From positions 1 to 64,000 of the forward strand of contig NZ_SNUB01000014.1 of the NCBI RefSeq assembly GCF_004378355.1: a stretch of DNA of 64,000 nucleotides, written 5' to 3'. The DNA comes from Psychromonas algicola. Its GTDB lineage: Bacteria; Pseudomonadota; Gammaproteobacteria; Enterobacterales; Psychromonadaceae. Each line of letters opens with the position of its first letter. Positions within the stretch are counted from its first letter, which is position 1. Below are positions 1-9,493 of the stretch, one piece after another. The position numbers and the translations under genes were made by a program. The notes below the pieces were generated by a model that searched no databases, had not been told where the DNA came from, and was given only the letters and a program-made list of their open reading frames with translations.

Positions 1-105
1 TTTGTTTTGCCTGAACGGCGAGAGAGAAGTTACCCAAGAATGGTTAAAGCGAGACCCAAAAGATACGCAGAAAGAAAAGGTAAAAAAATGCCCATCAGTT
101 CTTAA
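1..105 (+). mobile_element. 3' tail of a probable IS4-family transposase (partial)
   Basis: An open frame enters from the left edge and stops at 103-105. The 34 residues are very basic (LPERRERSYPRM, then RPKRYAERKGKK). A Pro-Glu-Arg-Arg, Ser-Tyr-Pro-Arg and Arg-Pro-x-x-Tyr tail of this kind is what I know from the C-termini of IS4-family transposases. Only the tail is visible, so the DDE residues cannot be checked. The stop codon lies inside the hairpin that also looks like the bamD terminator, so the IS end may supply that hairpin. A chance basic ORF is the alternative. Confidence 0.4.
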
Positions 106-117
106 CTGACAGGCATT
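82..117 (-). terminator. Probable terminator of bamD (minus strand)
   Basis: Read on the minus strand, AATGCC and GGCATT pair around an inner CAGTT/AACTG stem, followed by seven T residues. It lies about 40 bases beyond the bamD stop. It overlaps the end of the possible transposase frame, so it could also be part of an insertion-sequence end. Confidence 0.6.
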
Positions 118-154
118 AGAACTAAGTTCTCCTTTTTTATTGTCTATTTATAGA

Positions 155-946
155 TTACCAATCAAATATAACCCATTTGTCTTCGCGTTTAATTTCACCG
201 CTGTTAGGGTAATTTAGTTTTAATACTGCCATCGCATTCTTCTCTGGCGTTTCTAAGCCGAGCTCTCTATAAGCAAGTATCATGATGCGTAAAGCTTGTT
301 CTACCGATTGTGTATCAGGGTAATTATTTAATACGATTTTCGCGCGATTAATGGCTGCAACGTAAGCGTCACGTTTTAAATACCATTCTGCAATAGAGAT
401 TTCGTAACGAGCAAGACGGCCTTTCAAAAATATCATGCGTTGGCGCGCATCTTTTGCATATTGGCTTTGTGGGTAATCAGTAATGATTTTGTTAAAGGCT
501 TTAAAAGCTTTTTGCGAGTGAGTTTGATCGCGGTCGGAGCGATCTACACCGTATAAATTTTGAAATATTTGTTGATCTGCAGACAAACTAACAAGACCAC
601 GCATATAATAGAGATAATCTAAATCAGGATGAGTTGGGTTTAAGCGAATAAACTTATCAATATTAGCGGTTGCTAGTGCGATTTCACCGCGTTTGTAGTA
701 ACTATAAATTAAGTCTAATTGAACTTGCTCAGCATGAGGTCCAAAAGGATAACGGCTATCTAAAGCTTCTAAAACTTCAGAGGCTTTTTCGAAATTAGCT
801 GATTCTAATGCAATAGCAGCATCTTTATATAATTCAACAGGTGGTTTATCTGCAACCTGTGGTTCCTGTGCTCTTTGCGAGGAACAACCAGAAATAACTG
901 TGGCGATAAAAAAACTGCTCGTTATTAGTCTAAGGATCTTATTCAT
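155..946 (-). CDS. bamD: Outer membrane protein assembly factor BamD (lipoprotein)
   Basis: BamD is the essential lipoprotein of the BAM complex that inserts beta-barrel proteins into the outer membrane. I place the start at the ATG ending at 946, giving 263 residues, because it yields a typical lipoprotein signal: MNK, a hydrophobic stretch, and the lipobox VISGC with the lipidated Cys at residue 20. A longer frame to 979 would bury this signal. The body is built of TPR-like helices and carries the strongly conserved BamD stretches YPFGPHAEQVQLDLIY, IRLNPTHPDLDY and GVDRSDRD. It is divergent from rluD, the arrangement also seen in E. coli (yfiO/rluD). Confidence 0.95.
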   Translation of the reverse strand: MNKILRLITSSFFIATVISGCSSQRAQEPQVADKPPVELYKDAAIALESANFEKASEVLEALDSRYPFGPHAEQVQLDLIYSYYKRGEIALATANIDKFIRLNPTHPDLDYLYYMRGLVSLSADQQIFQNLYGVDRSDRDQTHSQKAFKAFNKIITDYPQSQYAKDARQRMIFLKGRLARYEISIAEWYLKRDAYVAAINRAKIVLNNYPDTQSVEQALRIMILAYRELGLETPEKNAMAVLKLNYPNSGEIKREDKWVIFDW

Positions 947-1128
947 AAGTGTTATAATGTCAGCCAAGATTAAAAACAACAGTATCGGTTATCGCAGAAA
1001 GAAATAAAAGTAAAAAAAGACAAAATGTGACAATATACCCAGTTACCAACTGAACAAAGCACTTTGCTCGGTAACAAGTATACGCATTAAGACTACGACA
1101 ACAGAACAAAACACAATAAGAGAGCACT

Positions 1129-2109
1129 ATGAGCCAAGCAATACACCTATCTGCAGAAGTGACTGATGAACAGTTAGGATTTCGATTAGACCAAGCGGTT
1201 GCCGCACTTTTCCCTGATTATTCACGTTCTCGCATTAAAGAATGGATTTTAGCGGATCTGGTACAGATCGATGGCAAAGTTTCTTCTACGCCACGTGAAA
1301 AAGTTTTTACGGGGCAATTACTAGAAGTAAATGCTGTTCTTAAAGATGAAGTGACGTTTATTGCTCAAAAAATTGAAATAGATATTGTCTATGAAGATGA
1401 CGATATTTTAGTGATCAATAAACCTGCTGGTTTAGTTGTTCATCCTGGTGCTGGTAACGCTAGCGGTACCTTATTAAATGCATTGTTATACCATTACCCA
1501 AGTATTGCTGAAGTACCTCGTGCAGGTATAGTGCATCGTCTTGATAAAGAAACGTCTGGCTTAATGGTAGTGGCTAAAACCGTTCCCGCTCAAACACATT
1601 TAGTCACAAGCTTACAAGCACGCCAAATGACGCGTGAATATGATGCTATTGCCTCTGGTTGTTTTACCGCGGGGGGGAAAGTTGATGCCCCAATTGGCCG
1701 TGATAAAGTGCATCGTACTAAAATGGCGGTTAACTTTACTGCTGGTAAAGACGCAATCACACATTACCGCATCTCTGAAAAGTATCGTGCACATACACGT
1801 TTACGTTTGCGTTTAGAAACGGGTCGTACTCACCAAATTCGTGTGCATATGATGTCGATTGGCCATGTATTAGCTGGTGACCCTGTTTACGGTGGTCGTC
1901 CGCGTCCGCCAAAAGGTGCATCGGTTGAATTAAGCGAAGCGTTACGTGGCTTTAGACGCCAAGCACTACATGCAACCATGTTGCGTTTAGAGCATCCAAT
2001 AACAGGCGAAGAAATGGAATGGCATGCAGAGCCGCCAGAAGACTTTAAAGTGCTAGCAGCCGCATTGCGTGCCGATGCTATCTCCCATGAAAAAGAATTA
2101 GATCTGTAA
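1129..2109 (+). CDS. rluD: 23S rRNA pseudouridine(1911/1915/1917) synthase RluD
   Basis: RluD makes the three pseudouridines in helix 69 of 23S rRNA. At 326 residues it matches the family length. An N-terminal S4 RNA-binding domain (residues 15-75, RLDQAVAALFPDYSRSRI) precedes the RluA-type catalytic domain with the motif HRLDKETSG, whose Asp is the catalytic residue, and the later GRTHQIRVHM. The ATG at 1129 follows a purine-rich AAGAGAG. pgeF starts 8 bases after the stop, so the two are co-transcribed, as in E. coli. Confidence 0.96.
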   Translation: MSQAIHLSAEVTDEQLGFRLDQAVAALFPDYSRSRIKEWILADLVQIDGKVSSTPREKVFTGQLLEVNAVLKDEVTFIAQKIEIDIVYEDDDILVINKPAGLVVHPGAGNASGTLLNALLYHYPSIAEVPRAGIVHRLDKETSGLMVVAKTVPAQTHLVTSLQARQMTREYDAIASGCFTAGGKVDAPIGRDKVHRTKMAVNFTAGKDAITHYRISEKYRAHTRLRLRLETGRTHQIRVHMMSIGHVLAGDPVYGGRPRPPKGASVELSEALRGFRRQALHATMLRLEHPITGEEMEWHAEPPEDFKVLAAALRADAISHEKELDL

Positions 2110-2117
2110 TCACGCTG

Positions 2118-2864
2118 ATGCAGTTAATTAAACCTAACTGGGCGGCTCCCGCCCATATTCATGCTTACTCAACAACACGACAAGGTGGTGTGAGTCAGGG
2201 GGAGTTTTTAGGTTTGAACTTAGGGCAACATGTTGGTGATGATCCTGAGCATGTTGCTAACAATCGCTTACTGTTAACAAATCACTTCAATAAAGCGCCT
2301 AACTTTTGTTGGTTAAATCAGACTCATAGCACCGAGCTTATTAAGCTAACCAATAACACACCTCAAAATGTAAATGCAGATGCAAGTTGGGCTGACTCTT
2401 CTCAGCGAACTTGCGTGGTAATGACAGCTGATTGTTTACCTGTTTTAATTACCAATAAACAAGGCAGTTTTGTGGCAGCTATTCATGCTGGCTGGCGTGG
2501 TTTATGTGATGGAATTGTGGAAAAAACGCTGCATCGTATTTGCAATGAACTGGCTTTATCAACTGATGATTTACTGGTTTGGTTAGGTCCTTGTATTGGC
2601 CCTGAGGTTTTTGAAGTGGGGGATGATGTGCGCGATCAATTCATTCAACAAAATCCATTAGCCGATGATGCTTTTATTGCAGCTGAAACAACAGGTAAAT
2701 GGTTTGCTAACCTACATCAATTAACCAAATTACGACTAACTGAGTTTGATGGCGTTAACATTAGCGAAAGTGAGTTATGTACCTTCAACGACCCCGAATT
2801 ATTCTATTCATATCGCCGAGATGGTAAAACAGGGCGCTTAGCGACCTTCATTTGGATCGACTAG
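2118..2864 (+). CDS. pgeF: Peptidoglycan editing factor PgeF (YfiH, laccase-domain family)
   Basis: This is a 248-residue protein of the YfiH/DUF152 family. Family members remove wrongly incorporated L-Ser from UDP-MurNAc peptides, and some have been described as purine nucleoside phosphorylases or copper oxidases. The conserved metal/active-site segments are present: TADCLPVLI, HAGWRGL (His), LGPCIGP (Cys) and YSYRRDGKTGR near the C-terminus. It follows rluD closely and precedes clpB, the order of the E. coli yfiO-rluD-yfiH-clpB locus. The start has no strong ribosome-binding site, which fits translational coupling to rluD. Confidence 0.92.
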   Translation: MQLIKPNWAAPAHIHAYSTTRQGGVSQGEFLGLNLGQHVGDDPEHVANNRLLLTNHFNKAPNFCWLNQTHSTELIKLTNNTPQNVNADASWADSSQRTCVVMTADCLPVLITNKQGSFVAAIHAGWRGLCDGIVEKTLHRICNELALSTDDLLVWLGPCIGPEVFEVGDDVRDQFIQQNPLADDAFIAAETTGKWFANLHQLTKLRLTEFDGVNISESELCTFNDPELFYSYRRDGKTGRLATFIWID

Positions 2865-2936
2865 CTTTTTAGCCTCTTCCGTTTTAATTTTCCTCATTTT
2901 TAAAGCCATTTATTATTGATTTTCTTCTACACTAAC

Positions 2937-2964
2937 CTTGTTATTAATTTGCTTGTCCCCATTC
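2937..2964 (+). promoter_or_regulatory. Sigma32 (heat-shock) type promoter of clpB
   Basis: CTTGTTA at 2937-2943 and CCCCATTC at 2957-2964 are separated by 13 bases. This closely matches the RpoH consensus (CTTGAAA, 11-16 bases, CCCCATnT). It lies 30 bases before the clpB start, just upstream of the Shine-Dalgarno sequence TAGGAGA at 2982-2988. ClpB is a classic RpoH target. Site by inspection, function inferred. Confidence 0.75.
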
Positions 2965-2994
2965 TTTATAGGGTAAACACTTAGGAGAAACATC

Positions 2995-5568
2995 ATGCGT
3001 TTAGATAAATTAACGAGCAAATTCCAACTGGCTTTGTCTGATGCTCAATCTATTGCGTTAGGACGTGATCACCAGTATATCGAAGGAACTCATTTATTAG
3101 CGGCGATACTGAATAAAGATAGTGGATCAGTACGTGCGATATTGTCAGATCTTGAAATAGACGTAAATTTATTACGATCTCAACTCTCAGCAATGTTAGA
3201 CAGAATGCCTAAAGTGTCTGGTATTGGCGGTGATATACAACTCTCTAGCCAACTCGGCATTACCTTTAATCTTTGCGATAAATATGCACAGAAAGCCAAA
3301 GATAAGTTTATTTCTTCAGAAATATTCCTAATGGCAGTGTGTGAAGATAAAGGCGAACTAGGCAACACATTAAAAAAATTAGGTCTTTCAAAAGATAAAG
3401 TAGAAGCGTCTTTGAAGAAAATTCGTCAAGGCCAAAATGTCACCGATGCAAATGATGATGGCCCAGAGCAAGCTTTGGACAAATACACTATCGACCTTAC
3501 CGAGCGAGCGGCTTCTGGTAAATTAGACCCAGTGATTGGTCGAGATGACGAAGTGCGTCGCATGGTACAAGTATTACAACGTCGTACTAAAAATAATCCT
3601 GTGATCATCGGTGAACCTGGTGTGGGTAAAACCGCCATTGTAGAAGGCTTAGCGCAACGTATTGTTAATGGTGAAGTCCCAGAAGGGTTAAAAGGAAAAC
3701 GCGTTTTATCATTAGATATGGGCTCTTTAATCGCGGGTGCAAAATACCGTGGTGAATTTGAAGAGCGTTTAAAAGCAGTACTTGCAGAATTGTCAAAAGA
3801 AGAAGGGCAAGTGATCCTCTTTATTGATGAATTACACACCATGGTTGGCGCGGGTAAAGGCGATGGCGCAATGGACGCAAGTAACATGCTTAAACCTGCG
3901 TTAGCGCGAGGAGAGTTACATTGTGTTGGTGCAACGACTTTAGATGAATATCGTCAATATATTGAAAAAGATGCCGCTTTAGAGCGTCGTTTCCAAAAAG
4001 TACAAGTGGATGAACCTAGCGTTGAAGATACGATTGCCATTTTACGTGGTTTAAAAGAACGCTACGAATTACATCATAAAGTAGAAATTACCGATCCTGC
4101 GATTGTTGCTGCGGCGACCTTATCACATCGCTATATTTCTGATCGCCAATTGCCTGATAAAGCGATCGATTTAATCGATGAAGCAGCATCAAGTATTCGT
4201 TTACAAATGGACTCTAAGCCAGAAAGTTTAGATAAATTAGGACGTAAAATCATCCAATTAACGGTAGAGCAAAAAGCCCTACAAAATTCAACGGATGACG
4301 CCAGCGTAAAACGTCTTCAAGATTTAGAAAGAACCTTAAAAACAAAAGGTAAAGAATATAAACAGTTAGATGAAGTTTGGAAAACAGAAAAAGCGGCTTT
4401 ATCAGGTACGCAAAATATTAAGCAAGCCTTAGAGCAAGCACGTCTAGATTTAGAAGTGGCAAGTCGTGCTGCAGATCTAACGCGTATGTCGGAATTACAA
4501 TACGGGCGAATTCCTGACTTAGAAAAACAATTGGATCTTGCTTCACAAGCTGAAATGCAAGAAATGACATTGCTTAAACATAGCGTGACCGAAAATGAAA
4601 TTGCCCTTATTTTAGCGCATTGGACAGGTATCCCTGTTTCAAAAATGCTAGAAGGTGAAAAAGACAAACTACTACAAATGGAAAAACATCTTCATTCACA
4701 AGTCGTTGGTCAAAATGAAGCTATTGATGCAATTTCCAATGCGATTCGTCGTAGCCGTGCAGGGTTAAGTGATCCTGACCGTCCAATTGGTTCATTCCTA
4801 TTCCTAGGTCCAACTGGGGTAGGTAAAACAGAATCTTGTAAAGCACTCGCTGGGTTCTTGTTTGATAGTGTTGATAATATGGTGCGTATCGACATGTCCG
4901 AATTTATGGAGAAACATTCTGTTGCTCGTTTGGTCGGTGCGCCTCCGGGATACGTTGGTTATGAAGAAGGTGGCTACTTAACGGAAGCGGTTCGTCGTAA
5001 ACCTTATTCAGTGATCCTGTTGGATGAAATAGAAAAGGCACATCCAGATGTGTTTAATATTTTATTGCAAGTATTAGATGACGGGCGTTTAACAGACGGA
5101 CAAGGCCGTACCGTGGATTTCCGTAACACAGTGATCATTATGACCTCGAATATTGGCTCTGAAATTATTCAAGAGTCCTTCCCTCGTGCGTCCTATGATG
5201 AAGTGAAAAATACTTTATTAGGTGTGTTAGGTAATCACTTTAAGCCTGAGTTTTTGAATCGTATTGATGAAACCGTTGTGTTCCACCCGTTGAGTGAAAA
5301 ACACATTAAATCTATCGCGACGATCCAATTACATGCATTGCAAACTCGTCTTAAAGGTAAGGATTACCATCTCACCTTTAATGAAGATTCCATCGATTTA
5401 TTGGTGAATGCTGGTTATGACCCAGCTTACGGAGCGCGTCCCTTAAAAAGGGCGGTACAACAGTTATTAGAAAACGCATTAGCGCAGAAAATACTATCCG
5501 ATGAACTTGTAATGGGTAAAACCATTCTTGCGGATGTAGAAGACGGTAAGATTGTTTTTAAACAATAG
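2995..5568 (+). CDS. clpB: ATP-dependent disaggregase ClpB
   Basis: ClpB is the Hsp100 disaggregase that works with DnaK to rescue aggregated proteins after heat stress. The 857-residue chain has the N-terminal Clp repeat domain (1-145), AAA+ domain 1 with Walker A GEPGVGKT (about residue 206), a coiled-coil middle domain (about 410-525) and AAA+ domain 2 with Walker A GPTGVGKT (about 606) and the pore loop GYVGYEEGG. Length equals E. coli ClpB. Strong ribosome-binding site, sigma32-type promoter upstream and a terminator directly downstream suggest a single-gene transcript. At the position where E. coli uses an internal GTG start I see GTC, so a short isoform made that way is not obvious here. 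Confidence 0.98.
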   Translation: MRLDKLTSKFQLALSDAQSIALGRDHQYIEGTHLLAAILNKDSGSVRAILSDLEIDVNLLRSQLSAMLDRMPKVSGIGGDIQLSSQLGITFNLCDKYAQKAKDKFISSEIFLMAVCEDKGELGNTLKKLGLSKDKVEASLKKIRQGQNVTDANDDGPEQALDKYTIDLTERAASGKLDPVIGRDDEVRRMVQVLQRRTKNNPVIIGEPGVGKTAIVEGLAQRIVNGEVPEGLKGKRVLSLDMGSLIAGAKYRGEFEERLKAVLAELSKEEGQVILFIDELHTMVGAGKGDGAMDASNMLKPALARGELHCVGATTLDEYRQYIEKDAALERRFQKVQVDEPSVEDTIAILRGLKERYELHHKVEITDPAIVAAATLSHRYISDRQLPDKAIDLIDEAASSIRLQMDSKPESLDKLGRKIIQLTVEQKALQNSTDDASVKRLQDLERTLKTKGKEYKQLDEVWKTEKAALSGTQNIKQALEQARLDLEVASRAADLTRMSELQYGRIPDLEKQLDLASQAEMQEMTLLKHSVTENEIALILAHWTGIPVSKMLEGEKDKLLQMEKHLHSQVVGQNEAIDAISNAIRRSRAGLSDPDRPIGSFLFLGPTGVGKTESCKALAGFLFDSVDNMVRIDMSEFMEKHSVARLVGAPPGYVGYEEGGYLTEAVRRKPYSVILLDEIEKAHPDVFNILLQVLDDGRLTDGQGRTVDFRNTVIIMTSNIGSEIIQESFPRASYDEVKNTLLGVLGNHFKPEFLNRIDETVVFHPLSEKHIKSIATIQLHALQTRLKGKDYHLTFNEDSIDLLVNAGYDPAYGARPLKRAVQQLLENALAQKILSDELVMGKTILADVEDGKIVFKQ

Positions 5569-5592
5569 CACGAGCTACTAAAGCTCAATATC

Positions 5593-5619
5593 AAAGAGGT
5601 CGCTTAGCGGCCTCTTTTT
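5593..5619 (+). terminator. Rho-independent terminator of clpB
   Basis: AAAGAGG pairs with CCTCTTT around an inner CGC/GCG stem with a TTA loop, followed by a run of T. It starts 25 bases after the clpB stop. Confidence 0.85.
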
Positions 5620-5643
5620 ATTTCGATTAGTTAATCATATAAG

Positions 5644-5667
5644 CAACTAAACAACTAAACAACTAAA
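5644..5667 (+). repeat. Three tandem copies of the octamer CAACTAAA
   Basis: Perfect 8-base unit three times, in the 3' region of nagA (which runs on the minus strand) and just after the clpB terminator. No function seen. Confidence 0.9.
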
Positions 5668-5670
5668 CAC

Positions 5671-6804
5671 CTATGATGCTTGATAAACGCCATTAACCAC
5701 GGTTGCTGTAACTTCAAAATCATGGTTAAAACGTGTCAAATTCGCAATCTTTCCTACGCTAATACTGCCTAATTTATTATCAACAGCAATGGCTTTAGCT
5801 GGATATAAAGTGGCCATTCGCAATGCTTCATCAAGTGATATACCAACAAATTTAACACTATTCTCAATGGCTTCTATCATGGTTAATGCTGAACCACCTA
5901 AAGTGCCGTCTGCTCCAAAACACTTGCCATCTTTGTAGTAAACTTGAGTGCCTACAAAATCAAAACTTTCAATATTAGCACCTGCGGCCGCTGTGGCGTC
6001 GGTGACTAAAATTAATTTGTCACCCATGATTTTTTTAGAGATTCGAATGTTCTCATAAGCCACATGAAAGCCATCGGCAATAATGCCTGCATAAATATTA
6101 TTATCATAAATCGCTCCGACCATGCCAGGCTCGCGTCCTGTCATTGGGCTCATTGCATTAAACAAATGCGTAGCAAATGAAGCGCCGTGCTGAATAGCGG
6201 CTGTCGCTTGTTGATAAGTTGCATTACTGTGCCCTAATGAAACAACAATACCCGCATCGATTAACTGTTGAATGATTTCAAGAGGCGTATTTTCAGGAGC
6301 AAGCGTGATTTTTTGAATAATATCGGCATTGGCACAGAGTTGATCAATCATCGCAGCATCTGGATCGCGGATAAATTCTTGGCGATGAATCCCTTTTTTT
6401 GCCACACTAATGTAAGGTCCTTCAAGGTGTAAACCTAAGACTTCATTAGGCGTTTGTTGCATATAACTGCGTGTGACTTGTAACGCTTGTTTCATGCCAT
6501 CATCGGCAGCAGTAATGAAGGTGGGCAGGTAACTTGTGGTGCCTGATTTTAAATTAGCGGCTTGCATGGTCGCTAAAGTGTCCATTGTTTCCGCACCATT
6601 AAACATCACACCACCACAGCCATTTAATTGTAAATCAATAAACCCGGCGGATAAATTATCTCCATTTAAATCAATTGTTTTTAAGTCTTTTGGCAAATCG
6701 GAAATAAGTGAAATCTGTTCTATTCGGTCATTCTCAATGATCACCGCATGCTCAGTTAATATTGATTCACTGGTATAAATTGTACAATTGATTAGGGCGT
6801 ACAT
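5671..6804 (-). CDS. nagA: N-acetylglucosamine-6-phosphate deacetylase NagA
   Basis: NagA removes acetate from GlcNAc-6-phosphate in the cytoplasm, giving GlcN-6-phosphate for NagB. The 377 residues have the amidohydrolase TIM-barrel motifs: HLEGPYIS (metal-binding Glu), LGHSNATY and [16 protein letters not shown] (His ligands and substrate loop), and [10 protein letters not shown] (catalytic Asp). A GGAG ribosome-binding site precedes the ATG at 6804. It lies 49 bases after nagB, so the two form a nagBA operon on the minus strand, divergent from nagE. No nagC repressor gene follows, unlike E. coli nagBACD. Confidence 0.96.
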   Translation of the reverse strand: MYALINCTIYTSESILTEHAVIIENDRIEQISLISDLPKDLKTIDLNGDNLSAGFIDLQLNGCGGVMFNGAETMDTLATMQAANLKSGTTSYLPTFITAADDGMKQALQVTRSYMQQTPNEVLGLHLEGPYISVAKKGIHRQEFIRDPDAAMIDQLCANADIIQKITLAPENTPLEIIQQLIDAGIVVSLGHSNATYQQATAAIQHGASFATHLFNAMSPMTGREPGMVGAIYDNNIYAGIIADGFHVAYENIRISKKIMGDKLILVTDATAAAGANIESFDFVGTQVYYKDGKCFGADGTLGGSALTMIEAIENSVKFVGISLDEALRMATLYPAKAIAVDNKLGSISVGKIANLTRFNHDFEVTATVVNGVYQAS

Positions 6805-6853
6805 GATTTATTTCTCCGTAGAAATAGCTGAATTTGTATTGTTTATTGAATGC

Positions 6854-7645
6854 TTACGCATTTTGCGCTTCTATTTCAGTAAAGTATTTTAATGTTTTTA
6901 CTTTAAGCTCCATGGTCGCGGCTGAATCGCAGGCAATGATCGCTTTTTCATGCATTTGTAAGGCTGAGATTGTCCATTGTTGTGTTATTGGACCTTCAAC
7001 GGCTGCTTGTAATGCTAAGGCCTTATTATGCCCTGTTGCTAAGATCAATACTTCCTTTGCATCTAATAATGTCGCTACACCAATGGTTAATGCTTGCTTA
7101 GGGACTTTATCAACATCATTATCAAAGAATCGGGAATTAGCGAACCGTGTATCTAAAGCTAAGGTTTTGATACGAGTACGAGAAGCTAATGACGAACCGG
7201 GCTCATTAAAGGCAATATGACCATCAATACCGACACCACCTAAAAATAAATGGATTTTACCGATACTTTTAATTTTATTTTCATAGCGTTGGCATTCAGC
7301 TGTTAAGTCTTCAGCTAACCCATTTAATAAATTAATATTCTGAGGTTGAATATCGAGATGGTCAAAAAATTGTTGATGCATAAAGTGATGGTAACTTTGT
7401 GGATCAGAAGCGGAAAGCCCGACATATTCGTCCATATTAAAAGTTATTACATTGCGAAAGCTGAGATTACCCGCTTTACAAAACTCGATTAAATGTTGGT
7501 AAGTTGCTAAAGGCGTGCTTCCCGTTGAGAGTCCAAGCACAAATGGTCGTTCTGCCGTCGGCGCAAACGCAGTGATTTGATCTGCAATATAACGAGCAGA
7601 CCATAAACCGACATCAGCAGTATGTTGTAATGGAACTAAGCGCAT
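6854..7645 (-). CDS. nagB: Glucosamine-6-phosphate deaminase NagB
   Basis: NagB converts GlcN-6-phosphate to fructose-6-phosphate and ammonia. The protein has 263 residues (E. coli 266) and the family motifs [17 protein letters not shown] (catalytic Asp/Glu region) and [17 protein letters not shown] with the catalytic His. The start MRLVPL and the AGGAG ribosome-binding site fit. It is the first gene of the nagBA operon and is divergent from nagE. Together they turn imported GlcNAc-6-phosphate, for example from chitin, into glycolytic sugar. Confidence 0.97.
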   Translation of the reverse strand: MRLVPLQHTADVGLWSARYIADQITAFAPTAERPFVLGLSTGSTPLATYQHLIEFCKAGNLSFRNVITFNMDEYVGLSASDPQSYHHFMHQQFFDHLDIQPQNINLLNGLAEDLTAECQRYENKIKSIGKIHLFLGGVGIDGHIAFNEPGSSLASRTRIKTLALDTRFANSRFFDNDVDKVPKQALTIGVATLLDAKEVLILATGHNKALALQAAVEGPITQQWTISALQMHEKAIIACDSAATMELKVKTLKYFTEIEAQNA

Positions 7646-7908
7646 GAAGGACTCCTAACTAATAACACAAGGGCGAATAGAGTTTAACGTTAGTTTACTT
7701 AAAGTGACATGTGTTTACAGTGACAAGATAAGTTTAACGAGTATAGATATCACAGAATCAATGGATTACATTTGCGCCTTATGACAAAGCGGCTAAAGTC
7801 ATAGGGTTTATGCTTGAAGCAAGCTATCTTATCTGGAGTCATTTTTTATTTTTTGCTATTACAGCATTATAACCATTAAAAGTTTAACATCACGTTAAGG
7901 AGAACAGG
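7646..7908. promoter_or_regulatory. Divergent control region between nagB and nagE
   Basis: 263 bases between divergent nag genes must hold both promoters. AGTGACA occurs twice (around 7705 and 7720) and there is an A/T-rich stretch at 7845-7860. I could not identify a convincing NagC, NagR or CRP site by eye. AAGGAG at 7899-7904 is the nagE ribosome-binding site. Confidence 0.5.
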
Positions 7909-9366
7909 ATGAATATCTTAGGTTACATGCAACAAATAGGTAGAGCATTAATGGTGCCTGTTGCGGTTTTACCTGCTGCTGCCATATTAATGGGAGTGGG
8001 TTATTGGATTGACCCCAATGCGTGGGGGGGAGGATCTCAATTAGCTGCTTTTTTAATTAAAGCAGGCTCTGCTGTGATTGATAATATGGCGTTGTTATTT
8101 GCGGTCGGTGTTGCCTATGGCATGTCCAAAGATAAAGACGGTGCCGCTGCACTTTCTGGTTTAGTTGGTTGGCTAGTGGTGACCACTTTATTGTCGCCAA
8201 CTGCCGTTGAGCAAATTACAGGCGAAGTGGCTCATGCCGCCTTTGCAAAAATAGATAATCAGTTTATTGGGATCCTTGTTGGTATCATTTCTGCTGAGTT
8301 ATATAACAAATTTTCAAATGTTGAATTACATAATGCCTTAGCGTTTTTCTCTGGTCGTCGTTTTGTGCCTATCGTTGTTTCTATTGTGATGATGATTGTG
8401 TCTTTTGCTTTGATGTATCTGTGGCCTCTGATTTATGCCAATCTATTGAGTTTTGGTGAAACCGTTTCTGGCCTTGGTGATTTTGGGGCAGGGCTTTATG
8501 GCTTCTTTAATCGTTTATTAATTCCTGTTGGGCTTCATCATGCACTTAACTCCGTTTTCTGGTTTGATGTTGCAGGCATTAATGACATCCCTAACTTTTT
8601 AGCTGGCCAACAAACCATCGTTGAATTTGCCGCTGAAGGTAAAACAGCAGTGGGGACAGTGGGAATGTATCAAGCAGGTTTCTTTCCGATTATGATGTTT
8701 GGGTTACCAGGTGCTGCATTAGCCATTTATATGTCCGCGAGAAAAGAAAACAAAGAAAAAGTCGCTTCAATTATGATTGCCGCCGCATTAGCATCATTCT
8801 TTACTGGCGTTACTGAACCATTAGAGTTTTCGTTTATGTTCGTCGCGCCGCTATTGTATTTTGTGCATGCGTTATTAACCGGGATTTCAGTTTATATTGC
8901 GGCTCATATGGAGTGGATGGCTGGTTTTGGTTTTTCTGCTGGTTTTGTTGATATGGTGCTTTCATCAAAAAATCCATTGGCAAAACAGTGGTATATGCTA
9001 CTTGCACAAGGTGTTGTTTTCTTTGGGATTTACTATTTTACTTTTATGGGGTTAATAAAAAAATTGAATTTGAAAACACCGGGACGGGAACAGGAAGCAA
9101 CTTTAATTCATCAAGACGAGCCTAAAAAAGGTAATGACTTAGCAAAAGCTTACGTTAAGGCATTAGGTGGCATAAAAAACATTGAAACGATTGATGCTTG
9201 TATCACTCGTTTGCGTTTAACCTTAACGGATCGCACTAAAATTAAAGAAGCTGATATGAAAGCATTAGGTGCAATGGGAGTGGTGAAATTAGGTGAAAAT
9301 AATCTACAAGTGATTATTGGACCGCAAGCCGAAAGTATTGCCGATGCGATGAAAGAAATAAAGTGA
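7909..9366 (+). CDS. nagE: PTS N-acetylglucosamine-specific transporter, IICB (NagE-like, no IIA domain)
   Basis: An inner-membrane PTS permease that imports and phosphorylates GlcNAc. Residues 1 to about 370 form the multi-span IIC domain, with GLHHALNSVFW and the SGRRFVPIV loop typical of the glucose/GlcNAc family. Residues about 405-485 form IIB with the phosphorylated Cys in IDACITRLRL (Cys 431). The chain ends after IIB at 485 residues. E. coli NagE has a further IIA domain and about 648 residues. Phosphate must therefore come from a separate IIA, presumably IIA-Glc (Crr). Divergent nagBA supports GlcNAc as substrate. Confidence 0.92.
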   Translation: MNILGYMQQIGRALMVPVAVLPAAAILMGVGYWIDPNAWGGGSQLAAFLIKAGSAVIDNMALLFAVGVAYGMSKDKDGAAALSGLVGWLVVTTLLSPTAVEQITGEVAHAAFAKIDNQFIGILVGIISAELYNKFSNVELHNALAFFSGRRFVPIVVSIVMMIVSFALMYLWPLIYANLLSFGETVSGLGDFGAGLYGFFNRLLIPVGLHHALNSVFWFDVAGINDIPNFLAGQQTIVEFAAEGKTAVGTVGMYQAGFFPIMMFGLPGAALAIYMSARKENKEKVASIMIAAALASFFTGVTEPLEFSFMFVAPLLYFVHALLTGISVYIAAHMEWMAGFGFSAGFVDMVLSSKNPLAKQWYMLLAQGVVFFGIYYFTFMGLIKKLNLKTPGREQEATLIHQDEPKKGNDLAKAYVKALGGIKNIETIDACITRLRLTLTDRTKIKEADMKALGAMGVVKLGENNLQVIIGPQAESIADAMKEIK

Positions 9367-9375
9367 TTCATTTTC

Positions 9376-9398
9376 AAGGCATTCATTCGAGTGCCTTT
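9376..9398 (+). terminator. Possible weak terminator of nagE
   Basis: AAGGCA (9376-9381) pairs with TGCCTT (9392-9397) 10 bases after the nagE stop. The T tract that follows is short, so it may be only a 3'-end hairpin. Confidence 0.45.
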
Positions 9399-9493
9399 AG
9401 TGTTTCTCACGTTTATAGCATTATTTAACTTGAGCTTAGCGCTAGAATATACGATGATTGCTCCTTTATGAATCATGTATTTTAGAGGTTACA

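Noticed and set aside
3426-3887. 153-codon minus-strand frame inside clpB
   Set aside because: Antisense shadow of the conserved AAA+ domain; composition is Ser/Pro-rich without any motif.
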